Notes under the pieces: generated by a model | The model's input: the letters and a program-made list of their open reading frames with translations, nothing else | Database searches by the model: none | Told to the model about the DNA's origin: nothing | Virus record (IMG/VR): IMGVR_UViG_3300009080_000050 | Span: 1-28,248 of that record | Strand: one strand, 5' to 3' | Length of the DNA stretch: 28,248 nt | Source of the DNA: a virus | Part shown: in pieces, positions 6,711-14,986 of the stretch | Layout of the letters: each line of letters starts with the position of its first letter | Position numbering within the stretch: the stretch's first letter is position 1 | Translations under genes and position numbers: made by a program

Positions 6711-8593
6711 TGGCTGGAAAAGAAGTGCGCGCGGGAAAAGCGTTTGTCGAAATCGGGATACGCAACCGCATTGCTGCTGGTGCAAAAGCTGTGCAGGGGG
6801 ATTTGCGGAAACTGTCAAGAAAACTGACAGGGCACGGAAAATCCCTGATGAAGATTGGCGGCATGATGACCGCTGCAGTCGGGGCACCACTTGCCATTGC
6901 GATCCGCGCCGGTTCGCAGATGCAGGAGACAATGGGAAAGTTTAACACGGTCTTTGGCGAGGCAGCCGGCGAGGTGCAAGCCTGGGGAGCGACGACTGCA
7001 ACCGCAATGGGCGTCAGCGAGCAGTCAATGATGTCAATGCTTTCAGGTATGCAAGACCTGCTCGTGCCGATGGGGATGATGCCAGACCAAGCGACCGGGA
7101 TCAGCAAGACGCTGTCTGCTTTAGCGGTTGACCTTGGATCGTTTAACAACATGGACCCGGCACAAGTCATAGGCGACCTGCAGGCAGCCATGACCGGCAG
7201 CGGCGAGGTCATGAAAAAGTACGGCGTGATACTCTCAGCCACAGCAGTCAATCAAGAACTGCTAAACCAAAACCTTGACCCAAAGACAGCAACCGAAGCG
7301 CAAAAGGCACAGGCACGCATGAACATCATCATGCGTGGCACGACTGCAGCCCAAGGCGACGCAGTGCGAACAAGCGGCAGTTTTGCAAACCAGATGAAAG
7401 CGTTAAAAGCAACCTTCATGGACGTTGCCGCAGCGGTCGGTGGCGAACTGCTTGACGACTTGGCCGCAATGATGCGGATCGTCAACGCTGGCGTTTCAGC
7501 GGTGAAGAACTTTGTAAAAGAAAACGGGCAATTGGTTCGCGTCGTTGGCATGGTGCTGATCGGCGTTGGTGGTCTTGGCGTTGCACTACTGACCATTGGC
7601 GGCGTTTTAGTTGGTGCTGGCATGGCGTTTTCGGTTCTGGCGTCTGCGATCGGCGTGCTGATGTCACCCGTTGCTTTGGCTATCGGAGGCATCGTTGCAC
7701 TAGGTTTTGCGATTCACAAATACACCACACTCGGAGCAGACGCGGTTGACTGGCTGAAAAGCAGGTTTCAGCCTTTGGTTGATTCTGTCATGACTGCCAT
7801 CGGCGGGATCATGGCGGCACTGAAAGCCGGCGATCTTGAAACGGCGTGGGAACTTGTAGCCGACATGATGGAACTGGTTTGGCTTGACATGACCGAAGGC
7901 ATCCGCACAGCGTGGCACTCAATGCTCGACTTCATCTTGAACACCGGCAGCGGGATTGCGTCTGCGATCGGTCAAGTTTTCCAAGGACTTGCAACCGTTC
8001 TTGAGGGAATGCTTGGCACATATAAAAAGATATACAATACGATTTACAACGGTGTGCTAGAGCTAGGCGGCAACCTGACTGGCGTGCGAACCATTGGCGG
8101 ACCCGTCAACGGATTTGGTGCTGACTTTGGCGGCGCAGAACAAGTCGCACAAACTGGCATTGATGCGATCCGCACGTTTGGCGAAGGAATGGAGCAGGAA
8201 GCAGACGGGCAAAAAGAAGACCGCCGAAAACGGCGAGAGCAGCAAAAGAAAGAACGTCAGCAGCGAATGGACGAGCTAAAAGTTTCGATAGATGCTGACG
8301 CAGAGGTTGCAAAAGCGACTGCAGAAGCAGGTGCCAAAGCCGGCGAGAAGAGCGGCGCAGCAGGCGACATCAGCGCAAACGTCAAGGTAGAAGGAGCAAA
8401 CATCGCCGCGAAGCGAGCAGGGCCAAGCGGCACGTTTTCAGCGTTTGCTGCTGGAATCATGGGAGCGACGCCACCAGTACAAACAGTGAGCGACAACGAA
8501 CTGCGAAAGCTCCAACGCGAAAACAACAAAACGCAACGTGAAATGAATAAGCACCTCAAGAAGCTAGACAATGAAGCGAGGTTTGCCGGATGA
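6710..8593 (+). CDS. Tail tape measure protein
   Basis: The 627-residue protein has the features of a tape measure: an N-terminal helical part with a GKSLMKIGGMMTAAVGAPLA segment, a conserved middle with MGKFNTVFGEAAGEVQAWG and VDLGSFNNMDPAQVIGDLQ (PhageMin_Tail pattern), a long hydrophobic stretch at about residues 275-335 rich in Gly/Ala/Val, and a charged coiled-coil C-terminus (DRRKRREQQKKERQQR). It sets tail length and probably helps pass DNA through the host envelope. The size predicts a fairly short tail. The start shares base 6710 with the previous stop, and the end overlaps the next gene (ATGA). Confidence 0.88.
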   Translation: MAGKEVRAGKAFVEIGIRNRIAAGAKAVQGDLRKLSRKLTGHGKSLMKIGGMMTAAVGAPLAIAIRAGSQMQETMGKFNTVFGEAAGEVQAWGATTATAMGVSEQSMMSMLSGMQDLLVPMGMMPDQATGISKTLSALAVDLGSFNNMDPAQVIGDLQAAMTGSGEVMKKYGVILSATAVNQELLNQNLDPKTATEAQKAQARMNIIMRGTTAAQGDAVRTSGSFANQMKALKATFMDVAAAVGGELLDDLAAMMRIVNAGVSAVKNFVKENGQLVRVVGMVLIGVGGLGVALLTIGGVLVGAGMAFSVLASAIGVLMSPVALAIGGIVALGFAIHKYTTLGADAVDWLKSRFQPLVDSVMTAIGGIMAALKAGDLETAWELVADMMELVWLDMTEGIRTAWHSMLDFILNTGSGIASAIGQVFQGLATVLEGMLGTYKKIYNTIYNGVLELGGNLTGVRTIGGPVNGFGADFGGAEQVAQTGIDAIRTFGEGMEQEADGQKEDRRKRREQQKKERQQRMDELKVSIDADAEVAKATAEAGAKAGEKSGAAGDISANVKVEGANIAAKRAGPSGTFSAFAAGIMGATPPVQTVSDNELRKLQRENNKTQREMNKHLKKLDNEARFAG

Positions 8594-9504
8594 CTCTTGA
8601 CCTTTACACACCAGACGCACTGCCAACCGCCTTGTCGTCCTACACTGGCGGACCTGTTTATACCAACAACGGCGTCAGCGTTCGCGAGATCGCATCGCGT
8701 GAGGGCTCAGACGCCTCTAGCGGTTCTGCCGCGTCAATCACTTGGATGGTGACCGGTTCTGCTGACCCAACCGTTGGGCGAACTGCGTTACGGAACCTTG
8801 GACTGAGTCCACTGGTAAGCAGCGGGCCGTTGTCCAACCTTTATGACGGCTTGGCACTAAAGACCCTTTCACGCGAGCGAAACGGTCCAGAGTCTTGGCT
8901 TTTCACTGGTGAATATAACCAGAAGGAACCAGAGCCAGGTGCGTACACAATTTCGATTGACACCAGCGGCGGACAGGTACAGCAGACCTACGCATACAGC
9001 GAGGCCAAGTACGTCGCGACCGGCGAGACTGCGCCGGACATGAACGGCGCGATTGACGTGCAAGACAAAAAGCCGCAAGGCGTGCAGCGGATCATTCCGG
9101 CGTTGAAACTGACGGTCAACGCGAAGATCAAAACTGCTAACCTGACCAGCGTTGGCGGCGTCGTCCATTACGCCAGGGTGATTTCGGAACTGACAGGCAC
9201 GGTTAATAACGCGACGATGCTTGGTCAGTTTGCTGCCGGCGAGTTGCTTTTTACTGGTGCCAGCGGCGACATCATCGCAGAAGACCCAAGCCTGCAGTTC
9301 ACGTTCTTATCATCTAAGAACGCGACCGGTTTAACCATCGGCGACATTACAGGCATCGACAAAAAAGGTCATGACTACCTGTGGTTTTCGTTTAAGAAAG
9401 ACAAAGATTCTGCAACAGGACTGCCGCAGACGAAACCGCGTGCAGCCTACGTGAACAGGATTTATAAAGAGGCGAACCACGCTCTTTTGTACATCGGGGT
9501 CTAG
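8590..9504 (+). CDS. Tail-tip associated protein, unknown family
   Basis: This 304-residue, Ser/Thr/Gly-rich, beta-type protein begins MTLDLYTPDALPTALSSYTG. It lies straight after the tape measure (ATGA overlap), where distal tail and baseplate hub genes normally sit. I cannot see a diagnostic motif. The segment WLFTGEYNQKEPEPGAYTIS and the C-terminal YLWFSFKKDKDSATGLPQTK region suggest a folded structural protein. A role as distal tail or hub protein is inferred from position. Confidence 0.6.
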   Translation: MTLDLYTPDALPTALSSYTGGPVYTNNGVSVREIASREGSDASSGSAASITWMVTGSADPTVGRTALRNLGLSPLVSSGPLSNLYDGLALKTLSRERNGPESWLFTGEYNQKEPEPGAYTISIDTSGGQVQQTYAYSEAKYVATGETAPDMNGAIDVQDKKPQGVQRIIPALKLTVNAKIKTANLTSVGGVVHYARVISELTGTVNNATMLGQFAAGELLFTGASGDIIAEDPSLQFTFLSSKNATGLTIGDITGIDKKGHDYLWFSFKKDKDSATGLPQTKPRAAYVNRIYKEANHALLYIGV

Positions 9505-9506
9505 CT

Positions 9507-10217
9507 ATGCAACTGAAAGTCAAAGCAAACCAGAAGCTGACTGCCGATTACATGAACGCGATCGTTGATCGCTTGCCAAAAGATCAGGCCGGCTACGCGG
9601 TTGGCGGTTTGGCAATGTCGCGTTCAACCGTTCAGGTTCTCAACAGCACTGGTGCGGATCGCGACATCGGCGAGCTTGTTTCGCTTGGCAGTTTCGGTGG
9701 CAGTAGTTCGACCGTGTTTGACGCTGTCGACTCAATCGAACTGACCGCATCGTCACCAACTTGGCACACTTCTATTGCAACGGTTGGCGTCTTGGCTGAA
9801 CCGATACCAGACGGCGAACGTGGTGCGTGTGTGGTGCAAGGTTTTTGCCTAGTCAAGTTATCAGCAGCATTAACCACAGGGCACACGCACGTCTTTGTCG
9901 ATCCATCAACGACTACTGAAGCGAAGACGAGCTACAGCGGTTTTGGTCGCGTGCTGTCAGGCGTGACGGTTGGCAGCGACGAGTTTGCACTTGCCTGCGT
10001 CGGTGATCGCTGCGACTTGTGGCGGTACACGCTGACGCAAGACAGTCAGGCAGCGAGCGCGACAACCGCAACGCTGAAAGATCGACGTGGTAACACATAC
10101 GGGACGATTAACCTGCTCGATCCGCTGTCGTTGATGAGCGACCAGAGCAGCGGGGACAGCGGTTGGTGCATCGCGTGCGGCAACGAGTTTGAAGCAATAC
10201 AGGGGCCATGCTCATGA
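9507..10217 (+). CDS. Predicted virion protein, tail-tip region
   Basis: The 236-residue protein begins MQLKVKANQKLTADYMNAIV. It is rich in Ser/Thr/Gly/Val and seems to be built of beta structure, ending in a Cys-containing segment (WCIACGNEF). I do not recognise the family. It follows the putative tail-tip gene after two bases and precedes a large Cys-rich protein. It is probably part of the tail tip or an accessory decoration. Confidence 0.55.
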   Translation: MQLKVKANQKLTADYMNAIVDRLPKDQAGYAVGGLAMSRSTVQVLNSTGADRDIGELVSLGSFGGSSSTVFDAVDSIELTASSPTWHTSIATVGVLAEPIPDGERGACVVQGFCLVKLSAALTTGHTHVFVDPSTTTEAKTSYSGFGRVLSGVTVGSDEFALACVGDRCDLWRYTLTQDSQAASATTATLKDRRGNTYGTINLLDPLSLMSDQSSGDSGWCIACGNEFEAIQGPCS

Positions 10218-11626
10218 CTCGTCGTGGTTGCGGTTGCTGTGATCCAATAGATTGCCCCAAGTCATGCGATTGCCAGTTGAGTTCCCTAAGCACTTGGGAA
10301 AATGTCAACGCACCTGACACGTTGACTATTTCAAATATTTCGGTTCCTTCGAGCTATCGGTTTTGGTCTGCCCAGTACAACGATCGTTGCAATGATGGTG
10401 TAAACAGTTGCCCTGCGGCGTTTGACCCCAGCGATCCACTTGCAAGTGGCCCGCAAATAAAAGTGACGCCAACGCACAAGACTGGCACAAAAAGTTTCAG
10501 CGACTACGTGCTTGCAAGAACTGGCAGCGGTGCTGGCGATGGTTGTCACAGGTACGAAGCAACAATCACTGACGTTCCAAATGCTACCGACAAAGACGGT
10601 CTTTGGGGTATGGATATTCTAAACAGGCAACTCGGTGGTACTGTTCCAAGTGTAACTATAACCACAAGCGGCAAATATCCCTTGGGTGCAGATCATGGAC
10701 GCACCACTGGTATAGGTTGCTTGTTTGACGGATTGCGGAAAATTGAATACGACACCGACGACACTCTCAATTCTAATAAAGGCTTACTGACGCTGTATCC
10801 TCAGCGTGTCTGGACACCCTTGAGCAGTCAACGGTGGGAAACGATTTATACAGGAAATTCATACAATAACGCTGATGGATATTGTTGGGGGTTTAGTACA
10901 CCAGTTCCAGCAGTGTTTGGTCAATCAAGCTCAGGAATAATGGCTGTGCCAGACACCGAGCGTTATTGGGACGGTACGTTTCAAATTGATACATGGGATA
11001 GTTCAAACCTTAGCATGATTCCGAGATTCCAATTATTGCTTGATAACACGACCGGCAATAACGCATTCTCGCCAAGCCTTGGAACAGACCAAATCAAAAG
11101 CGTCACTTATTCAAACTCAATTAAAATGCCAAGAGGCACGACGTTTACATCTTACGCATGCAACGACTTTACCGAGGTTTTTGCAGACGCTGACTCAGTC
11201 ACAACTTCCGGCACTGAAAATATTTCATCAACTGCACAAACACGGTCAGGTTCATACTGTTTGTGTTGGTCGAACGCTGCTGGCGCAGGTTGTTTGCCGT
11301 TTCCGCAAAACGGTTTGCAACCTTTGGTAGCAACGTGGGTGACTAGCCTTGTATTAAATCTTGGTAGCACAACCTACACACAGAACGGGAATTGCACAGC
11401 GGATGCTTCTGTCTTAACAATAACTGTGCCCACCGACAACGGAAATGTAGTCCTTTCGAGTTACTCTGGATTGGGCCCTGGTCGCAAGATTCTTGTCAAC
11501 TCAACCGCGTTTGCGTTGGACGCTTGCACAGGATCTGTCGCAGGATCTGAAGTTGGCGGGTCAGGAACCCTGAGCATGACGTTTGCACACGGAGAAGACT
11601 GTAACGACTGCCCGCCGTCATCCTAA
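10214..11626 (+). CDS. Large Cys-rich virion protein, possible tail fibre or adhesin
   Basis: The 470-residue protein starts with a striking cysteine cluster, MTRRGCGCCDPIDCPKSCDC, followed by a long Thr/Ser/Asn-rich beta-type region and a Cys-Asp motif near the end (EDCNDC). The composition suggests an extracellular structural protein such as a tail fibre or tip protein stabilised by disulfides or metal. I chose ATG 10214, which overlaps the preceding TGA as ATGA, like many starts here; ATG 10208 two codons upstream is also possible and closer to AGGGG. Between about 10600 and 11450 the base composition is visibly richer in A/T than in the neighbouring genes, a hint of separate origin. No family is recognised. 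Confidence 0.6.
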   Translation: MTRRGCGCCDPIDCPKSCDCQLSSLSTWENVNAPDTLTISNISVPSSYRFWSAQYNDRCNDGVNSCPAAFDPSDPLASGPQIKVTPTHKTGTKSFSDYVLARTGSGAGDGCHRYEATITDVPNATDKDGLWGMDILNRQLGGTVPSVTITTSGKYPLGADHGRTTGIGCLFDGLRKIEYDTDDTLNSNKGLLTLYPQRVWTPLSSQRWETIYTGNSYNNADGYCWGFSTPVPAVFGQSSSGIMAVPDTERYWDGTFQIDTWDSSNLSMIPRFQLLLDNTTGNNAFSPSLGTDQIKSVTYSNSIKMPRGTTFTSYACNDFTEVFADADSVTTSGTENISSTAQTRSGSYCLCWSNAAGAGCLPFPQNGLQPLVATWVTSLVLNLGSTTYTQNGNCTADASVLTITVPTDNGNVVLSSYSGLGPGRKILVNSTAFALDACTGSVAGSEVGGSGTLSMTFAHGEDCNDCPPSS

Positions 11627-11643
11627 AAACTTTCGGGAAGCAA

Positions 11644-11907
11644 ATGTCTGGCGTTGGAACGGAGATCAAAAAACTGATCCCAAACTGGGTGAGCAAGAAA
11701 CGTGGTAGCTGCAATTGTAGGACAATGGAAGCAAAGCTCGATGACTACGGCGTTGCGTGGTGCGAGCGCAACACCGACCGCATCGTGCAACACCTGGTCG
11801 ATCAGTCAGAACATCTGATCCCAATTTTTCGCACAGTCCCGAAGGCGGGACGTAAAGCAATCGCGAAAAGACTGGTCGCGAAAGCAATAGAAAACGCCAA
11901 AGCCTGA
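11644..11907 (+). CDS. Small conserved-type phage protein with CxC and WC motifs
   Basis: This 87-residue protein has MSGVGTEIKKLIPNWVSKKR, then SCNCRTMEAKLDDYGVAWC, then a basic helical C-terminus. I recall proteins with the same layout (GTxLKxLL, CxC, M..xG..WC..N, a C-terminal basic helix) near the fibre genes of uncultured phages, but I cannot assign a function. ATG 11644 follows GGGAAG. It is the last gene of the structural module; a noncoding region follows. Confidence 0.6.
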   Translation: MSGVGTEIKKLIPNWVSKKRGSCNCRTMEAKLDDYGVAWCERNTDRIVQHLVDQSEHLIPIFRTVPKAGRKAIAKRLVAKAIENAKA

Positions 11908-12244
11908 CCACACGTGTCATTCTGTACAGGCATCATGCAAACTCGCCCCAATTGGTGACGTTGACCTACCCCATGCAGGTTGGTAAATTCCACGGCCACA
12001 AAAAAAAGGGCGATCGCTTCGGACTGTAATCCGAAGCAATCGAACCATCAAAAAAACCTCAGCGTGACCAAGGTTTTCCAATGACAGCGACTCCCTATGC
12101 GGGTATGCGGTGCATCCGTGCGCCGCCACGTATTGCGCGAACGGTTCCGCTCGCCGGAACCAAAGTTTGTGCAACGTGCCTGACCGCTAAATCAAAAGCA
12201 CGTTGCGGACCTGGAAGGAACGACGAACGGAACGCAGACGCAGA
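11908..12244. other. Mostly noncoding junction between structural and lysogeny modules
   Basis: This 337-base stretch separates the last virion gene from the excisionase-like gene. It holds a strong hairpin at 12011-12042 next to a run of A (12001-12007 and just upstream), which reads as a terminator on the minus strand, and one weak candidate small gene (12081-12323). I see no clear promoter that I would defend on either strand. Confidence 0.5.
12000..12042 (-). terminator. Rho-independent terminator-like hairpin, minus strand
   Basis: The arms CGATCGCTTCGGA (12011-12023) and TCCGAAGCAATCG (12030-12042) pair over 13 positions with one mismatch around a 6-base loop. Read on the minus strand the stem is followed by CCC and a run of at least seven T. 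On the plus strand no T run follows, so it would stop minus-strand transcription only. Confidence 0.55.
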
Positions 12245-12323
12245 ATGGATCAAAAGGATTGTGCGGTTGTTGGGTGGGATCACCCAATGGTCGCGGCAGG
12301 CTGGTTGCCTGGGGAATTGTTAG
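12081..12323 (+). CDS. Weak candidate small protein with CxxC
   Basis: This 80-residue frame begins MTATPYAGMRCIRAPPRIAR and contains KVCATCLTAKSKARC, a possible metal-binding CxxC...C group. It fills the otherwise empty region ahead of the excisionase-like gene and overlaps it by about 80 bases in another frame. There is no convincing ribosome site. It may be real but could also be chance; confidence is low. Confidence 0.3.
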   Translation: MTATPYAGMRCIRAPPRIARTVPLAGTKVCATCLTAKSKARCGPGRNDERNADAEWIKRIVRLLGGITQWSRQAGCLGNC

Positions 12324-12466
12324 AAAATGAATTTGGTTTTGGTGCTGAATACTTCAAAAAGTGGGCGAGAAGCCAAGTCAAAGCAGGACGCGGAAAAATC
12401 ATCAACGGAAAGTTTTTCTTTAGTGCTGACGCAATGCGGCGTTGGCTGGGTGAACCGGAACATTGA
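12245..12466 (+). CDS. Excisionase-like small DNA-binding protein
   Basis: The 73-residue product starts MDQKDCAVVGWDHPMVAAGW and contains a compact pattern LLENEFGFGAEYFKKWARSQ followed by GRGKIINGKFFFSADAMRRW. This reads like a small winged helix/MerR-type DNA-binding domain as in phage excisionases and helper proteins ('..r.gk.yF...a..rWl'). It ends in a four-base overlap with the integrase start (ATTGA), so the two are probably made together. I chose ATG 12245; an in-frame ATG at 12203 would add a basic segment (RTWKERRTERRRR). Xis function is inferred from location and size. Confidence 0.55.
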   Translation: MDQKDCAVVGWDHPMVAAGWLPGELLENEFGFGAEYFKKWARSQVKAGRGKIINGKFFFSADAMRRWLGEPEH

Positions 12467-13578
12467 AAAGAATTGAAGTTAAACGCGTCGACACAGGACG
12501 CGAGGGGACGGTCTTTCGCTATACGGATCGCAGCGGAAAGCATCAGCGACAGTACACGGGAAAGCATACCAATAACCGCATAGAAGAAGCGCGACACGAA
12601 CTGGAAACGGAGCTTAACCGCACCGGAACCGGTCAGCGTTGGTCTGCGTTTGTTGTCCGTGCCGAGCGTGAATACTTTGACGGGCTCGCGTTGCGGTCGA
12701 TCGAAAAGACCGAACAGACGTTGAGGAAGTTTGCCAAGTTGCACGGCGACTTCGATTGTGCGGAACTTTCGCCAGGTCACATGCTTGACTTTCAGGCGTC
12801 GCTGCGTGATTCGGGGCTGGCGTCTGCCACTGTCGATTCGACCATGCAAACCATATGGGCCGTGATCAGATGGGGCGTGGATTACGAGCTTCTGCCGATG
12901 GTGAACAGACCGCGAAAGCGAAACCGCAAGCGGGATAGGGTGACGCACAAAAGCAAAGGGCGATCGCTGACGGGCGAGGAAATTGACCGGATGCTTGCTG
13001 CGGTCCCGCAGGTAGTCCACAAGGGCGAGGACGTTGACGCGTTTGTGCGGGCGATCCATGCAGCCAGGCTGATGGGCTTGCGGCTGGACGATTGCCACCG
13101 GTTGCGGTTTGAGCCAGCCCCAGATGCCCACTGGGTGACGCTTGACGCTCGCCAGCCATTTATCACGTTTTGCGACGTTCAGAAGTCTGGCGAAACCGAG
13201 GACGTGCCGTTGACTGACGCAGCGGTTGCCTGGCTGAAAAGTCTGCCGGCAGTCGAGTGGATTGCCAGAGGACGCGGGGAGCGTGGTTGGCACAAGACGA
13301 CCAACCGCACAGGTCGCGTGATCAGTGCTGCAGGTCAGAAAGCTAGAATTTTGACCAAAGCCACCGGCGGCAAAGGCGGGGGTCCGAAATGGGCTAGCCT
13401 GCACGATTGCAGACGCACATTTGCGACGCAATTGCTTGCAAGCGGTATGTCTGTAAAGCAGGTTCAAAAACGCACACGTCACGCGGACCACAACACCCTC
13501 CTCGCGTACTATGCGGACGCCGGACACGGTGAAAATCTGCAATCTGGTGGGAATCTGGTGGGAGCCCACCAAAAGTAA
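12463..13578 (+). CDS. int: Tyrosine recombinase integrase
   Basis: The 371-residue protein has the full set of tyrosine recombinase residues: Arg207 in RLMGLR, Lys241 in VQKSGE, His314 and Arg317 in SLHDCRRTF, His340 in KRTRHAD and Tyr349 in LLAYYAD, nine residues after His340 as in lambda Int. The N-terminal part (about 55-150) is the core-binding SAM-like domain, with a basic linker (RPRKRNRKRDRV). It would integrate the phage at a tRNA-Lys gene. TTG 12463 overlaps the stop of the excisionase-like gene, giving MKRIEVKRVDTG. The attP core with tRNA sequence lies 75 bases past its stop. Confidence 0.9.
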   Translation: MKRIEVKRVDTGREGTVFRYTDRSGKHQRQYTGKHTNNRIEEARHELETELNRTGTGQRWSAFVVRAEREYFDGLALRSIEKTEQTLRKFAKLHGDFDCAELSPGHMLDFQASLRDSGLASATVDSTMQTIWAVIRWGVDYELLPMVNRPRKRNRKRDRVTHKSKGRSLTGEEIDRMLAAVPQVVHKGEDVDAFVRAIHAARLMGLRLDDCHRLRFEPAPDAHWVTLDARQPFITFCDVQKSGETEDVPLTDAAVAWLKSLPAVEWIARGRGERGWHKTTNRTGRVISAAGQKARILTKATGGKGGGPKWASLHDCRRTFATQLLASGMSVKQVQKRTRHADHNTLLAYYADAGHGENLQSGGNLVGAHQK

Positions 13579-13601
13579 TTCCCGATTTATCTCACGTTTT
13601 A

Positions 13602-13640
13602 CTGTCGCGAAGTACCGCAATTTACGATACTTGGCGACAG
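13602..13640. repeat. 13-bp imperfect inverted repeat after int
   Basis: Arms CTGTCGCGAAGTA (13602-13614) and TACTTGGCGACAG (13628-13640) pair at 12 of 13 positions around a 13-base centre. No T run follows, so it is a poor terminator. It ends next to the attP core, so it may be a protein-binding dyad or an RNA hairpin protecting the int mRNA end. Confidence 0.55.
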
Positions 13641-13650
13641 GTTGCTAACA

Positions 13651-13743
<93 letters not shown>

Positions 13744-13794
13744 AGCCATTGTTAGCGACCTCGTTTTTTACGAGTTACGTAAACAGGTGGGAAA

Positions 13795-14223
13795 ATGGTG
13801 GGAAGGCAAAAAAGCGGAAGCCGGTGCAATCACTGCGGCGGGAGAACGTCGCGAACGATCTGCCAGGCGTGCATCTGCAAAGGCTGCGATCGGCTTTTTG
13901 TGCTTTGTGAGTGCGAAACGACAAGCCAAAAAAAGCAAACTTCAAAAAAGGCCAAAGATTTATCGCGGACATCTGGCGGATACGTGGCGGACATCTCGCG
14001 GACATCTGACGGACAATCGCAAAAACGCGACACGCCGGCAACTCTGGACGACCGCAAAACGTCCGCTATCGTTCCCCACCGTGACGCCGAGACAAAACCA
14101 AAAGCAAGTTTGAGACGAGCAGTTTCTACTCACTGCTGCTCAACAAAGAACTTGCACGCACCCACTCGACCCGGCGTCACGGCCAATGGTCCGAGTGGGT
14201 TTTTTTATGGGGTTGCAACGTGA
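13795..14223 (+). CDS. Possible zinc-binding protein with dense Cys cluster
   Basis: The 142-residue frame begins MVGRQKSGSRCNHCGG and continues with TICQACICKGCDRLFVLCEC. Nine Cys in paired spacing (CxxC, CxxCxCxxC, CxC) within about 35 residues is hard to explain by chance and suggests a zinc-binding domain. The rest is less convincing: residues about 57-76 are encoded by the 11-bp repeats and the last part covers a terminator hairpin. The true product could be shorter or the C-terminal part merely tolerated. The stop overlaps the next gene (GTGA at 14220). No specific family is recognised. Confidence 0.42.
   Translation: MVGRQKSGSRCNHCGGRTSRTICQACICKGCDRLFVLCECETTSQKKQTSKKAKDLSRTSGGYVADISRTSDGQSQKRDTPATLDDRKTSAIVPHRDAETKPKASLRRAVSTHCCSTKNLHAPTRPGVTANGPSGFFYGVAT
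13965..14019 (+). repeat. Five tandem 11-bp repeats (GCGGACATCTG)
   Basis: Five units start at 13965, 13976, 13987, 13998 and 14009, all 11 bases apart: GCGGACATCTG, GCGGATACGTG, GCGGACATCTC, GCGGACATCTG and ACGGACAATCG. Eleven is not a multiple of three, so this is not a peptide repeat in origin, even though it lies in an open frame. The same motif occurs inverted beside attP. Likely a protein-binding array (integrase arm, partition, repressor or replication). Confidence 0.75.
14160..14206 (+). terminator. Rho-independent terminator before the early operon
   Basis: ACCCACTCG (14160-14168) pairs perfectly with CGAGTGGGT (14192-14200), extended inward by ACC/GGT with a one-base bulge, and is followed by seven T. 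It would end transcripts coming from int/attP and so separate them from the operon starting at 14220. It lies inside the last part of the Cys-rich open frame. Confidence 0.75.
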
Positions 14224-14669
14224 CTGACAAACTCACCGAAACGCGAGAAGAGCTTGACGCAGCGTTCAAGTCTTTTCACCGACAGCGTGACTTGTCAGTT
14301 GCCAGATTGCAGACCTGTGCGGACGTTGAGCGGATTTATCACAAAGCTGCAGCACACTTGAGCCGGGAGATAGTGGCGATGCCATACGCGGAACGACTCG
14401 ACTGCCAGCCGCAGAAGTGGGTTGTGAACGTGCTATTCGATCGACTCCGGATTGACACGTTCCACCTACTGCGGTGCGTCGGCGGTCACTGCATCGACGA
14501 GGCGGAAGCGTTGGGCGTTGGAAAGATTCCACCAACGCTACAAGAGATCGAACAGCACGCCGCAGCGTTGCGGCTGGCGAAGTCAGTTAGCAACAAGTTC
14601 ACGCGTCATGAGGACGCGGACGGGTTGCGAGTCATTGAAATGGAGGAAGTGCGATGGAGTTTGCGTTAG
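14220..14669 (+). CDS. Unknown protein, first gene of early operon
   Basis: The 149-residue protein starts at GTG 14220 (MTDKLTETREELDAAFKSFH) and appears mostly helical, with several Cys (CADVERIY, RCVGGHCID). I do not recognise a family. It lies just past a terminator, so a promoter must lie in or close to 14165-14219, or the terminator leaks; I cannot identify a clear promoter. Its end overlaps the next gene by 16 bases. Confidence 0.6.
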   Translation: MTDKLTETREELDAAFKSFHRQRDLSVARLQTCADVERIYHKAAAHLSREIVAMPYAERLDCQPQKWVVNVLFDRLRIDTFHLLRCVGGHCIDEAEALGVGKIPPTLQEIEQHAAALRLAKSVSNKFTRHEDADGLRVIEMEEVRWSLR

Positions 14670-14986
14670 GAGTTTTTGGCGTTGTCTCTTTTTGTTGCTG
14701 TGTCTGCATGGCGGCGGCTTTGCTGTGGTTCCGTGAGCCAGAGCAACAGCCAGAGAGGAACGACAGGTCACGACTCAAGACGATGCAGGCGTCAGCTAAA
14801 TGGCATCGGGAACGAATCGAAGCAATGGCAGAAGAAAGCGTGCAGTTGTTTGGATACGACGACCAGCCAGGCAGCGTGCAGGCTGACATCTGCCGCGAAG
14901 TAATCGAATGCGGGCGAACGATTGAAGATTGCGAGCAGCGACTTTTTGAAATTGAGGAGCAACTGAACTATGCGAATAACGATTGA
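14654..14986 (+). CDS. Small membrane-anchored protein with coiled-coil tail
   Basis: The 110-residue protein begins MEFALGVFGVVSFCCCVCMA with a single hydrophobic segment (about residues 3-25), containing a run of Cys, then a charged helical domain ending with EDCEQRLFEIEEQLNYANND. It would be anchored in the inner membrane with the coiled coil in the cytoplasm, or the reverse. No family is recognised. Overlaps with both neighbours place it in the early operon. Confidence 0.6.
   Translation: MEFALGVFGVVSFCCCVCMAAALLWFREPEQQPERNDRSRLKTMQASAKWHRERIEAMAEESVQLFGYDDQPGSVQADICREVIECGRTIEDCEQRLFEIEEQLNYANND

Noticed and set aside
12016-12037. tRNA-Tyr-like anticodon arm (GTA) in the intergenic hairpin
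   Set aside because: The pairing fits an 8-bp stem with a 6-base loop and not a 5-bp/7-base arm, and no D or T arm is present.
12280-13620. 446-residue open frame on the minus strand opposite the integrase
   Set aside because: It mirrors a well-supported integrase codon for codon, has low-complexity character, and shows no domain I recognise.
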